From positions 1 through 12,793 of the forward strand of contig JAISMW010000064.1 of assembly GCA_031276545.1 (NCBI GenBank): 12,793 nt of DNA. Direction: 5' to 3'. Of this stretch, positions 1 through 7,029 are shown piece by piece (position 1 is the first letter of the stretch; every line of letters begins with the position of its first letter). This DNA is from Tannerellaceae bacterium. Lineage in GTDB: Bacteria > Bacteroidota > Bacteroidia > Bacteroidales > Tannerellaceae. A model generated the notes under the pieces. That model worked only from the letters and a program-made list of their open reading frames with translations, made no database searches and was not told the origin of the DNA. The translations under genes and the position numbers were made by a program.

Positions 1-260
1 ATTTAAAATTTGTTCCGATTACCGCTGTAACATGTTGCACGAAAACCTTGGTTTTCACGTTATACTTTCCGGCGATAGAAAAAAAAGTCTGATAATCATT
101 TGGATAAAGCGATTCTTTTACGCTAAATTTGTGGCACGTTAAAACGAACATTTTTGTGACACATTGCATACCGTAAACCTGCTGATTACAGGATTGTTGC
201 AAAGCCCTTCCTCTCCCGACTGATTTGGCACATTTTTGTAAATTTCCGCAAAAATCCCCG

Positions 261-320
261 AAAACCCCTGAAATCTGCGTAATACGTCCCTGCAAAACCC
301 TTGATTTTACAGGGGTTTTG
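261..320 (+). repeat. Overlapping inverted repeats that could form alternative hairpins
   Basis: AAAACCCCTG at 261-270 is the exact reverse complement of CAGGGGTTTT at 310-319 (10 bp, 39-nt loop). The same right arm can instead pair locally: CAAAACCC at 294-301 with GGGTTTTG at 313-320 (8 bp, 11-nt loop). The two pairings exclude each other. No clean T-run follows, so this is not a standard intrinsic terminator. If the region were transcribed it could act as a two-state leader, but the only promoter I can place lies downstream, so it may equally be a DNA-level site. Confidence 0.35.
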
Positions 321-322
321 GC

Positions 323-388
323 TGTAACATGAATGTAACAGAAAATATATGTTGTTACAGTTCGTGTAACAGGAAATAAAATGTTACA
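323..388. promoter_or_regulatory. Cluster of five TGTAACA/TGTTACA boxes, candidate operator
   Basis: The 7-mer TGTAACA occurs at 323-329, 334-340 and 365-371, and its reverse complement TGTTACA at 353-359 and 382-388. A further copy lies at 26-32. The middle pair forms a perfect 7-5-7 palindrome, TGTTACAGTTCGTGTAACA, at 353-371, the shape of a site for a dimeric repressor or activator. Direct copies 323 and 334 are 11 bp apart, about one helical turn. The regulator is not identified. The cluster is about 130 bp upstream of the candidate -7 element, so activation from a distance or control of an unseen divergent gene are both possible. Confidence 0.45.
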
Positions 389-489
389 GTTGGAATGGAA
401 AATTAGCTGCGCTGATCATTTGTAGCAAAAAAATATACGTTGTCACATTCAGCTTTAAATGAGGCCGGCGCAGAAATAAATGTGGAAAC

Positions 490-523
490 TTTAATAGAGT
501 ATTACAGGAAATAATTACTTTTG
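490..523 (+). promoter_or_regulatory. Candidate Bacteroidetes promoter of the rnf operon
   Basis: TACTTTTG at 516-523 matches the -7 consensus TAnnTTTG exactly. A weak -33 match, TTTA, sits at 490-493, with a spacer slightly longer than usual. Transcription would start near 528-531, about 25 nt before the ATG at 554. This argues against the in-frame TTG at 521 as the rseC start, because that codon lies inside the promoter. Confidence 0.45.
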
Positions 524-553
524 CCCCGGTTTTGCTATGTCGAGTTTACAATT

Positions 554-973
554 ATGGGGAATAGTGTTCATTATTGCGGCGTGATAGAACGTATTGAAGG
601 ATATACCTTCTACGTGAAGGTAGTTCAGCAGTCGGCCTGTGCCGGGTGTCATGCAAAGACGGTATGTGCCACGGCAAACGGGAAAGAGCAGCTTATTGAA
701 GCAACCGGCAATTCCGGTGCGTTCCATGTGAACGAATCCGTTATCATAGAAGGGAAAGATTCAATGGAGACTCAGGCTGTATGGCTGGCTTTCGTCATTC
801 CTTTGATACTGGTTGTATCGGCGGTTCTTGCCGGTACAGGTTTGCATTGGAAAGAAAGTACCGGCGCATTGACCGGCCTGGCGCTACTGTTTCCCTACTA
901 CCTTATTCTGTATGTGTTCCGCAATGCGTTGAAGCGAAAATTTGTTTTTACCGTCAAGAAAATAAATCCATAA
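554..973 (+). CDS. rseC: RseC/MucC-family membrane protein
   Basis: This 139-residue protein belongs to the RseC (SoxR-reducing system) family, which often accompanies rnf genes. The N-terminal soluble part opens with a G-x-V-x-x-I-x-G pattern, followed by S-A-C-A-G-C at residues 27-32 and a third Cys at 38, the family's conserved cysteine cluster. Two hydrophobic segments follow (roughly residues 76-98 and 104-124), so it should be an inner-membrane protein with both ends on the same side. ATG 554 is chosen over the in-frame TTG at 521 because family members begin just before the G-x-V-x-x-I motif and because the candidate promoter overlaps 521. It ends 3 bp before rnfB and is probably cotranscribed. 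In proteobacteria RseC is tied to SoxR reduction or sigma-E control; its role in Bacteroidetes is not settled, and help in Rnf assembly is a guess from context. Confidence 0.85.
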   Translation: MGNSVHYCGVIERIEGYTFYVKVVQQSACAGCHAKTVCATANGKEQLIEATGNSGAFHVNESVIIEGKDSMETQAVWLAFVIPLILVVSAVLAGTGLHWKESTGALTGLALLFPYYLILYVFRNALKRKFVFTVKKINP

Positions 974-976
974 TAT

Positions 977-1840
977 ATGATATTAATCGCCATTATTACT
1001 TTAGGAGGAATCGGTATCGTTAGCTCCGGCTTACTGTATATTGCTTCCAGGAAATTTGAGGTGTATGAAAATCCCCTCATTGCACAGGTGCAGGAAGTCT
1101 TGCCGGCGGCCAACTGTGGCGGATGCGGATACCCCGGATGTTCGGGTTTTGCTTCGGCATGTGTAAACGCCCACTCGCTGGACGATCTGCTTTGTCCGGT
1201 GGGCGGAGCGGATGTGATGGCCAAAGTGGCCGGCATACTCGGTAAAGATGCGGCGGCGGCCGATCCGAAGATTGCGGTAGTGCGCTGCAACGGAAACTGC
1301 GAAGTGCGTCCGCGCACCAACCGGTACGACGGGGCGCAAAACTGTGTAGTAGCCTCTTCGCTCTATGGAGGCGAAACAGGCTGTTCGTACGGCTGTTTGG
1401 GCTATGGCGACTGCGTGACGGCCTGTACCTTCGGCGCCATACGTATCAATTCCTCCACAGGACTGCCGGAAGTGATGGAAGACCGGTGTACGTCTTGCGG
1501 AGCCTGCGTAAAAGCCTGCCCTAAAAACATTATTGAATTGCGCCGCAAGGGGCCGAAGTCACGCCGCATCTACGTTAGCTGCGTGAACAGGGACAAGGGA
1601 GGCATCGCGCGCAAATCATGCGGCAATGCCTGCATCGGTTGCAGTAAATGCGAGAAAGAATGTCCGTTTGAGGCCATCAGCGTGACGGATAATTTAGCGT
1701 ACATCGACTTCGCCAAATGCCGCCTGTGCCGTAAGTGCGTAGCCGTATGTCCTACCCGTGCGATCCACGAGCTGAATTTTCCTCCCCGGAAAGAAGCGCC
1801 GGTAGCGGGCGAAACAATAACGAAAGAAAAACAAATTTAA
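977..1840 (+). CDS. rnfB: Rnf complex subunit B, multi-cluster ferredoxin entry subunit
   Basis: RnfB accepts electrons from reduced ferredoxin and passes them into the membrane Rnf complex. The 287-residue protein begins with a hydrophobic anchor (residues 1-21). A four-Cys [4Fe-4S] domain follows: C47-x2-C50-x4-C55 with a distal C73. Further ferredoxin-type cysteine groups lie at 136/140/146/150, 171/174/177/181, 219/222/225/229 and 248/251/254/258. That is more clusters than in the shorter (about 190 residue) gamma-proteobacterial RnfB and fits the larger RnfB of anaerobes. The C-terminus is charged and proline-containing and carries no cluster. The start 3 bp after rseC is well placed before the anchor helix, and rnfC begins 8 bp downstream. 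The assignment rests on the N-terminal domain and the operon order. Confidence 0.95.
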   Translation: MILIAIITLGGIGIVSSGLLYIASRKFEVYENPLIAQVQEVLPAANCGGCGYPGCSGFASACVNAHSLDDLLCPVGGADVMAKVAGILGKDAAAADPKIAVVRCNGNCEVRPRTNRYDGAQNCVVASSLYGGETGCSYGCLGYGDCVTACTFGAIRINSSTGLPEVMEDRCTSCGACVKACPKNIIELRRKGPKSRRIYVSCVNRDKGGIARKSCGNACIGCSKCEKECPFEAISVTDNLAYIDFAKCRLCRKCVAVCPTRAIHELNFPPRKEAPVAGETITKEKQI

Positions 1841-1848
1841 AAAGCATA

Positions 1849-3189
1849 ATGAAGCGTATGTTAAGGACATTCCGAATCGGAGGTATTCATCCGCCTGAGC
1901 ATAAATTGTCTGCCGGGAAAAAGATTATTCCCCTTGCGATTCCCGAACAGGCGGTCATACCCTTGGGGCAGCACATAGGGGCTCCGGCACAGGCCGTGGT
2001 AAAGAAAGGCGATTGGGTGAAAGCAGGCGCCCTGCTGGCCAGGTCCGGCGGTTTTGTATCTGCCCATATCCATTCGTCCGTCTCCGGCAAAGTGAGTAAG
2101 ATAGATCGGGTCATGGATGCAAGCGGTTATATGCGCCCGGCTATATATATAGATGTAGAGGGCGACGAATGGGAAGAATCTATCGACCGCAGTGACACGC
2201 TGAAAAGGGAATGTACCCTTTCGTCGCAGGAAATTATTGGAAAAATAGCCGAAGCCGGCATCGTCGGACTGGGAGGGGCTACCTTCCCCACGCACGTAAA
2301 GCTAACGCCTCCTCCGGGCTGCCGGGCGGAAATATTAATCATCAACGGGGTGGAATGTGAGCCTTACCTTACCTCCGACCACTCGCTCATGATAGAAAAA
2401 GGAGAACAGGTACTGATCGGAGTGTCCATTCTGATGAAAGCCATCGGAGTACCCCGGGCTGTAATCGGGATTGAGAGCAACAAGCCGGATGCCGTTGTGT
2501 ATTGCAGGGATTTGGCAAAGGGATATCCGGGTATTGAAATCATGCCTTTGAAGGTACAGTATCCGCAGGGTGGAGAAAAGCAGTTGATCGACGCCGTAAC
2601 ACGGCGCCAGGTGAAAAGCGGAGCCCTCCCCATCTCGGTCGGCGCCGTGGTGCAGAATGTGGGTACGGCATTCGCCGTATACGAGGCTGTGCAAAAAAAC
2701 AAGCCGCTCTTCGAAAGGGTCGTAACCGTGACGGGAAAAGGACTGGCAAACCCGTCCAACTTCCTGGTGCGTATAGGCACCCCCATTCGGAAACTGATTG
2801 AAGCGGCCGGAGGCATCCCCGAAAATACCGGAAAAATAGTAGGTGGAGGGCCTATGATGGGAAAAGCGCTTGCCGGCACGGAGGTTCCGGTAACCAAAGG
2901 CAGTTCCGGCATTTTGATCTTTCCCAAAGAAGAAGCGGTACGGAAGCCCGTCTGCAACTGCATCCGTTGTGCGAAATGCGTCACGGTATGCCCGATGGGG
3001 CTTAATCCCACTTTACTGATGAATGCAACCGAATTTGCAGGTTGGGACATTGCCGAGAAAAACTATATCGTAGATTGCATAGAGTGCGGCTCCTGCAGTT
3101 TTACGTGTCCGGCCAACCGTCCGTTGCTGGATTATATTCGATTAGGAAAAGGAAAAGTAACGGGCATCATCCGTGCCCGAAAGTCATAA
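1849..3189 (+). CDS. rnfC: Rnf complex subunit C, NADH/FMN- and Fe-S-binding subunit
   Basis: RnfC is the peripheral subunit that carries out NAD+/NADH chemistry and resembles the 51-kDa NADH dehydrogenase subunit. The 446-residue protein has the family N-terminus F-R-I-G-G-I-H-P-P at residues 8-16. A nucleotide/FMN-binding part follows, with a glycine-rich G-L-G-G-A-T-F-P-T stretch and N-G-V-E-C-E-P. Two [4Fe-4S] motifs lie near the C-terminus: C371-x2-C374-x2-C377-x3-C381 and C410-x2-C413-x2-C416-x3-C420. ATG 1849 is preferred because family members begin shortly before F-x-I-G-G; ATG 1858 is a close alternative. The frame stays open upstream into rnfB, but that extension is only the overlap of an unrelated frame. 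The length is typical of an RnfC without the long C-terminal repeats of enterobacteria. Confidence 0.95.
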   Translation: MKRMLRTFRIGGIHPPEHKLSAGKKIIPLAIPEQAVIPLGQHIGAPAQAVVKKGDWVKAGALLARSGGFVSAHIHSSVSGKVSKIDRVMDASGYMRPAIYIDVEGDEWEESIDRSDTLKRECTLSSQEIIGKIAEAGIVGLGGATFPTHVKLTPPPGCRAEILIINGVECEPYLTSDHSLMIEKGEQVLIGVSILMKAIGVPRAVIGIESNKPDAVVYCRDLAKGYPGIEIMPLKVQYPQGGEKQLIDAVTRRQVKSGALPISVGAVVQNVGTAFAVYEAVQKNKPLFERVVTVTGKGLANPSNFLVRIGTPIRKLIEAAGGIPENTGKIVGGGPMMGKALAGTEVPVTKGSSGILIFPKEEAVRKPVCNCIRCAKCVTVCPMGLNPTLLMNATEFAGWDIAEKNYIVDCIECGSCSFTCPANRPLLDYIRLGKGKVTGIIRARKS

Positions 3190-3200
3190 ACAGTGCAGTC

Positions 3201-4160
3201 ATGGAAAATAAACTGATTATATCCCCCTCGCCCCATATCCATAGCGGCGACACTATAGGTAAAAACATGTATGGCGTACTGATCGCCCTGATTCCCGTTT
3301 TTCTGGTATCTCTTTACTACTTCGGACTGGGAGCGCTTATCGTCACAGCGGTATCGGTATTCTCCTGCGTACTCATTGAATATCTGATACAGAAGTTCCT
3401 GATGAAGAAAGATCCGTCCGTAGGAGACGGTTCGGCTATCCTCACCGGCGTCCTGCTGGCTTTCAACCTGCCTTCCAACCTGCCGGTATGGATTATTGTC
3501 ATCGGCGCCCTGGTGGCCATCGGTATCGGCAAGATGTCTTTCGGCGGACTGGGAAACAATATTTTCAACCCCGCACTGGTGGGACGTGTATTCCTGCTGA
3601 TATCCTTTCCGGCACAAATGACTACCTGGCCGGTTCCCGGCACGCTGCCCGTGGATTACCTCGACGGGGCAACCGGAGCAACTGTCCTTTCCCTGCTGAA
3701 GGGAGGAGGGAGGGAGCTTCCCCCGTTCACCGACATGCTGCTGGGCAATATGGGCGGCAGTCTGGGAGAGGTAAGCGCCGTAGCCCTTCTGCTGGGATTT
3801 GCGTATTTGCTGATACGGAAAATTATCAGTTGGCATATTCCCGTAGCGGTACTGGGAACGGTGTTTGCGTTTACCGGCATCCTGTATCTGACTGATCCGC
3901 TAAGCTACGCCAATCCGTTCGTGCATTTGCTGTCGGGCGGCTTGCTGCTGGGCGCTGTCTTTATGGCGACAGATTACGTAACCTCCCCCATGAGTCGCAG
4001 CGGTATGCTGGTGTACGGTGCGGGCATCGGTTTGCTGACCTCCGTCATCCGCTTGTTCGGCGCCTATCCCGAAGGAGTATCCTTTGCGATTCTGATCATG
4101 AATGCACTCACGCCTCTTATCAACAATTATTTCAAACCTGCACATTTCGGAGGAAAATAA
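3201..4160 (+). CDS. rnfD: Rnf complex subunit D, flavinylated membrane subunit
   Basis: RnfD is an integral membrane subunit, homologous to NqrB, that carries a covalently bound FMN on a periplasmic loop. The 319-residue protein starts with the family-like S-P-S-P-H motif (residues 8-12) and contains many hydrophobic helices. The flavinylation motif D-x-x-[ST]-G-A-T appears as D155-G-A-T-G-A-T161, so Thr161 is the expected FMN attachment site, presumably modified by ApbE, which is not encoded in this window. ATG 3201 is 11 bp after the rnfC stop and directly precedes the conserved N-terminus, so the longer frame starting at 3042 inside rnfC is rejected. The gene ends 1 bp before rnfG. Confidence 0.95.
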   Translation: MENKLIISPSPHIHSGDTIGKNMYGVLIALIPVFLVSLYYFGLGALIVTAVSVFSCVLIEYLIQKFLMKKDPSVGDGSAILTGVLLAFNLPSNLPVWIIVIGALVAIGIGKMSFGGLGNNIFNPALVGRVFLLISFPAQMTTWPVPGTLPVDYLDGATGATVLSLLKGGGRELPPFTDMLLGNMGGSLGEVSAVALLLGFAYLLIRKIISWHIPVAVLGTVFAFTGILYLTDPLSYANPFVHLLSGGLLLGAVFMATDYVTSPMSRSGMLVYGAGIGLLTSVIRLFGAYPEGVSFAILIMNALTPLINNYFKPAHFGGK

Positions 4161-4161
4161 G

Positions 4162-4794
4162 ATGAAGAAATTAAAGTCCACATTACCCAATATGTTTCTT
4201 TCGCTGATGACTATCTGCGCCGTTTCGGGCGTCATCCTGGCCGGAGCCAATATGTACACCGCCGGCCCCATTGCCCTATCTAAGGCCGCGGCACTGGAAA
4301 AGGCGATTATAGCCGTAACACCCGATTTCGACAACAACCCGCTGGAAGACGCCTACAAAGGCGTGACGTTCGACGGAGATTCCCTGCTGATTTATCCGGT
4401 GACAAAAGACGGACAGCCCGCAGGCGTCGCAGTTGACAGCAATACGAAAAACGGCTTTAGCGGCGAAATAAAGATCATCGTAGGCTTCGATACGGAAGGC
4501 AGGCTGATAAACTATTCCGTACTGCAACATACCGAAACGCCCGGATTAGGCTCAAAAATGGAAGAATGGTTCCGCGCAGACCGGAACAGACAAAGCGTCA
4601 TAGGCCGCTCCTTAGCCGAGGGGAACCTGGCGGTAACGAAAGACGGCGGCGATGTGGACGCCATCACCGCCTCCACCATCACCAGCCGCGCCTTCCTGAA
4701 CGCTGTCAACCGGGCATACAGCGCCTATAAAGGAACAACAACCGATACAACCACCGGAGCCACTGCAACAAAGAAAGGAGACGGCAATGAATAA
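4162..4794 (+). CDS. rnfG: Rnf complex subunit G, flavinylated subunit
   Basis: RnfG, homologous to NqrC, is anchored by one N-terminal helix (about residues 10-30) and exposes an FMN-binding domain outside the membrane. The 210-residue protein has the family signature E-T-P-G-L-G at 125-130. Its flavinylation motif is D166-A-I-T-A-S-T172, a variant of D-x-x-[ST]-G-A-T with Ala-Ser in place of Gly-Ala; Thr172 is the likely acceptor. The last 20 or so residues are rich in Thr, Ala and Lys and look disordered. A strong ribosome binding site, GGAGG at 4149-4153, sits 8 nt before ATG 4162, inside the end of rnfD, so the two genes are probably coupled in translation. The last 8 bp overlap rnfE. 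Confidence 0.93.
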   Translation: MKKLKSTLPNMFLSLMTICAVSGVILAGANMYTAGPIALSKAAALEKAIIAVTPDFDNNPLEDAYKGVTFDGDSLLIYPVTKDGQPAGVAVDSNTKNGFSGEIKIIVGFDTEGRLINYSVLQHTETPGLGSKMEEWFRADRNRQSVIGRSLAEGNLAVTKDGGDVDAITASTITSRAFLNAVNRAYSAYKGTTTDTTTGATATKKGDGNE

Positions 4795-5371
4795 TATAAG
4801 AATACTGCTGAACGGCATCCTCAAAGAAAACCCCATCTTCGTCCTGCTCCTGGGCATGTGTCCAACGCTGGGGACTACGTCTTCCGCCTTCAACGGGATG
4901 GGAATGGGACTGGCCACCGCCTTTGTGCTGACGTGTACCAACATGGTGATTTCGGCTTTAAAGAATCTGATCCCGAATGCCGTACGCATTCCTGCCTACG
5001 TGGTCATCATCGCCACCTTTGTCACCCCGCTCCAGATGTTTATCGAGGCCTTTTTGCCGTCGCTGTATCAGAGTCTGGGATTGTTTATCCCGCTGATTGT
5101 GGTCAACTGCGTGGTGCTGGGACGCGCCGAAGCCTTTGCCGGCAAGCATGGCGTAATACCTTCGGGCTTCGACGGACTGGGCGCAGGCCTGGGCTTTACC
5201 CTTGCCCTGACGCTGCTGGGCGCCACACGCGAATTGCTGGGTACCGGAAAGATTTTCAACCTTACCTGTATGCCCGAAGAGTACGGTTCGCTCATCTTCG
5301 TACTGGCGCCCGGCGCCTTCATTGCGCTGGGCTTCCTGATAGCGCTTATAAACAGAATCCGCAAGGTTTGA
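4787..5371 (+). CDS. rnfE: Rnf complex subunit E, membrane subunit
   Basis: RnfE, homologous to NqrD, is one of the paired six-helix membrane subunits that form the ion channel and hold a [2Fe-2S] cluster in the membrane. The 194-residue protein has the RnfE-type motif G-M-C-P-T-L-G-T-T (Cys25) and a second cysteine in V-V-N-C-V-V-L-G-R (Cys108), in the symmetric half of the fold. It is distinguished from RnfA by the L-G-T-T-S after the first cysteine. The start overlaps rnfG by 8 bp and has a good ribosome binding site (AAAGGAG, 4774-4780). A 24-bp gap follows before rnfA. Confidence 0.95.
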   Translation: MNNIRILLNGILKENPIFVLLLGMCPTLGTTSSAFNGMGMGLATAFVLTCTNMVISALKNLIPNAVRIPAYVVIIATFVTPLQMFIEAFLPSLYQSLGLFIPLIVVNCVVLGRAEAFAGKHGVIPSGFDGLGAGLGFTLALTLLGATRELLGTGKIFNLTCMPEEYGSLIFVLAPGAFIALGFLIALINRIRKV

Positions 5372-5395
5372 TAACTCACACATACATATAAAACA

Positions 5396-5968
5396 ATGGA
5401 ATATCTATTAATATTTATAGCAGCCGTATTTGTAAACAACGTGGTGCTGTCGCAATTCCTGGGAATATGCCCTTTCCTGGGCGTATCCAAAAAAATAGAA
5501 ACGGCAGGCGGAATGAGCGCAGCCGTCACCTTTGTGCTCACTATCGCTACCATTGTAACATTCCTTGTGCAGAAATACGTGCTGGATGTGTTCGGGCTGG
5601 GGTTTATGCAAACCATCACCTTTATATTGATCATTGCCTCGCTGGTACAGTTGCTGGAGATTGTATTGAAAAAGGTATCTCCCGCCCTCTACCAGGCTTT
5701 AGGGGTATATCTTCCGCTGATAACCACCAACTGCTGCGTACTGGGGGTGGCCATTCTGGTGATCCGGAAAGATTACAATCTGGTGCAGTCCGTGGTCTAT
5801 GCCGTATCCACAGCCATTGGATTTGCACTGGCTTTAACTATCTTTGCCGGTATCCGTGAACAGTTGGCCATGACGCATATCCCGGAAAGCATGAAAGGGA
5901 CGCCTATCGCACTCATTACCGCCGGACTGCTGGCAATGGCTTTCATGGGATTCTCCGGTATTGTATAA
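5396..5968 (+). CDS. rnfA: Rnf complex subunit A, membrane subunit
   Basis: RnfA, homologous to NqrE, pairs with RnfE in the membrane core of the complex. The 190-residue protein has the RnfA-type motif F-L-G-I-C-P-F-L-G-V (Cys25) and T-N-C-C-V-L-G (Cys113, with Cys114 adjacent). These cysteines, with the matching ones in RnfE, are expected to hold the shared [2Fe-2S] cluster. About six hydrophobic helices cover nearly the whole length, typical for the family. It is the last rnf gene, so the order B-C-D-G-E-A is complete. galE begins 13 bp later without a visible terminator. Confidence 0.95.
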   Translation: MEYLLIFIAAVFVNNVVLSQFLGICPFLGVSKKIETAGGMSAAVTFVLTIATIVTFLVQKYVLDVFGLGFMQTITFILIIASLVQLLEIVLKKVSPALYQALGVYLPLITTNCCVLGVAILVIRKDYNLVQSVVYAVSTAIGFALALTIFAGIREQLAMTHIPESMKGTPIALITAGLLAMAFMGFSGIV

Positions 5969-5981
5969 ATAATGAAATAAT

Positions 5982-7016
5982 ATGAAGCAGAAAATCTTAG
6001 TAACAGGAGGAACCGGATACATCGGTTCGCATACCGTCGTTGAACTCCAAACAGCCGGGTATGAGGTGATCATTATTGATAACCTCTCCAACTCCAACGA
6101 AGACGTAATCGAGGGTATTGAAAAGATAACGGGTATCCGCCCCGTTTTTGCCAAACTGGACTGCAACGACAAAGAAGGCTTGCGCACGCTCTTTGCCGCA
6201 CACACAGGCATCAAAGGCATCATTCACTTTGCCGCCAGTAAAGCCGTGGGCGAATCGGTATATAAACCCCTGGAGTATTATCGGAACAACATCGTCACGC
6301 TCCTGAACCTGCTGGATTTAATGCCCGGATTCCGGATTGACGGCCTCGTGTTTTCATCCTCCTGCACGGTTTACGGACAACCGGATATTCTCCCCGTCAC
6401 CGAAGACGCCCCCATCAAACCGGCACTCTCTCCCTACGGAAATACCAAACAGATAAACGAAGAAATCATACGAGACGCCATTCATGCCGGCCTGCCGTTC
6501 AAAAGCATCATCCTGCGCTACTTCAACCCCGCAGGGGCGCATCCGAGCGCCGAGATAGGCGAACTGCCCAACGGTGTACCTCAAAACCTGGTTCCCTTTG
6601 TAACGCAAACCGCCATGGGTATCCGCAGCGAACTGAGCGTATTCGGCAATGATTACAACACGCCCGACGGCTCCTGCATCCGCGACTATATCCATGTGGT
6701 TGACCTGGCCAGGGCACACGTTGTGGCCATGAACCGTATGCTGGAAAACAAATCCGGCAGTCCGCTGGAGATCTTCAACCTCGGCACAGGCCGCGGAGTA
6801 TCCGTGCTGGAACTGATACAGGCCTTCGAAAAAGGAACCGGCGTGAAGGTACCCTACAAAATAGCAGGACGACGGGAAGGCGATATAGAGAAAGTATGGG
6901 CAAACCCCGAAAAGGCCAACAAAATATTGGGCTGGACTGCCCGCGAAACGGTGGAAAACACCCTCATCTCCGCCTGGAACTGGCAGAAGAAACTCCGCGA
7001 ACGGGGAATACAGTAA
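5982..7016 (+). CDS. galE: UDP-glucose 4-epimerase
   Basis: GalE interconverts UDP-glucose and UDP-galactose using tightly bound NAD, feeding galactose use and the synthesis of surface polysaccharide. The 344-residue protein has the Rossmann motif G9-G-T-G12-Y-I-G15 at its N-terminus, S-S-S-C-T-V-Y-G (catalytic Ser near 127) and the Y152-x-x-x-K156 pair of the short-chain dehydrogenase fold. Its length is typical of bacterial GalE. The gene starts 13 bp after rnfA and ends 13 bp before the glycyl radical enzyme, all on one strand. It has no obvious metabolic link to Rnf, though from memory rnfA-galE adjacency is common in Bacteroides. UDP-GlcNAc epimerase activity or a broader range cannot be excluded from sequence alone. 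Confidence 0.93.
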   Translation: MKQKILVTGGTGYIGSHTVVELQTAGYEVIIIDNLSNSNEDVIEGIEKITGIRPVFAKLDCNDKEGLRTLFAAHTGIKGIIHFAASKAVGESVYKPLEYYRNNIVTLLNLLDLMPGFRIDGLVFSSSCTVYGQPDILPVTEDAPIKPALSPYGNTKQINEEIIRDAIHAGLPFKSIILRYFNPAGAHPSAEIGELPNGVPQNLVPFVTQTAMGIRSELSVFGNDYNTPDGSCIRDYIHVVDLARAHVVAMNRMLENKSGSPLEIFNLGTGRGVSVLELIQAFEKGTGVKVPYKIAGRREGDIEKVWANPEKANKILGWTARETVENTLISAWNWQKKLRERGIQ

Positions 7017-7029
7017 ACAAATTGAATAT

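Larger units (their letters stand above)
1..489. other. Long non-coding region upstream of the rnf operon
   Basis: No convincing gene lies here. The base composition is much more AT-rich than the coding DNA that follows. The longest + strand reading I followed, from ATG 32 to TAA 140 (36 codons), has no recognisable features. The stretch contains a perfect small palindrome at 41-56 (GAAAACC-TT-GGTTTTC), an AT-rich inverted repeat (ATTTTTG 232-238 with CAAAAAT 249-255), the structures at 261-320 and the TGTAACA box cluster at 323-388. ACAGGAAATAA occurs twice, at 369-379 and 504-514. It probably holds the control region of the rnf operon and the end of the spacer from an unseen upstream gene. 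Confidence 0.6.

Noticed and set aside
32..142. 36-codon + strand reading frame near the left edge
   Set aside because: It is AT-rich, has no recognisable motif, no promoter and no neighbour in the same direction close by; it is consistent with chance.
4787..5968. Nqr (sodium-pumping NADH:quinone reductase) rather than Rnf
   Set aside because: An RnfB ferredoxin subunit is present, NqrF is absent, and the gene order B-C-D-G-E-A is that of Rnf.
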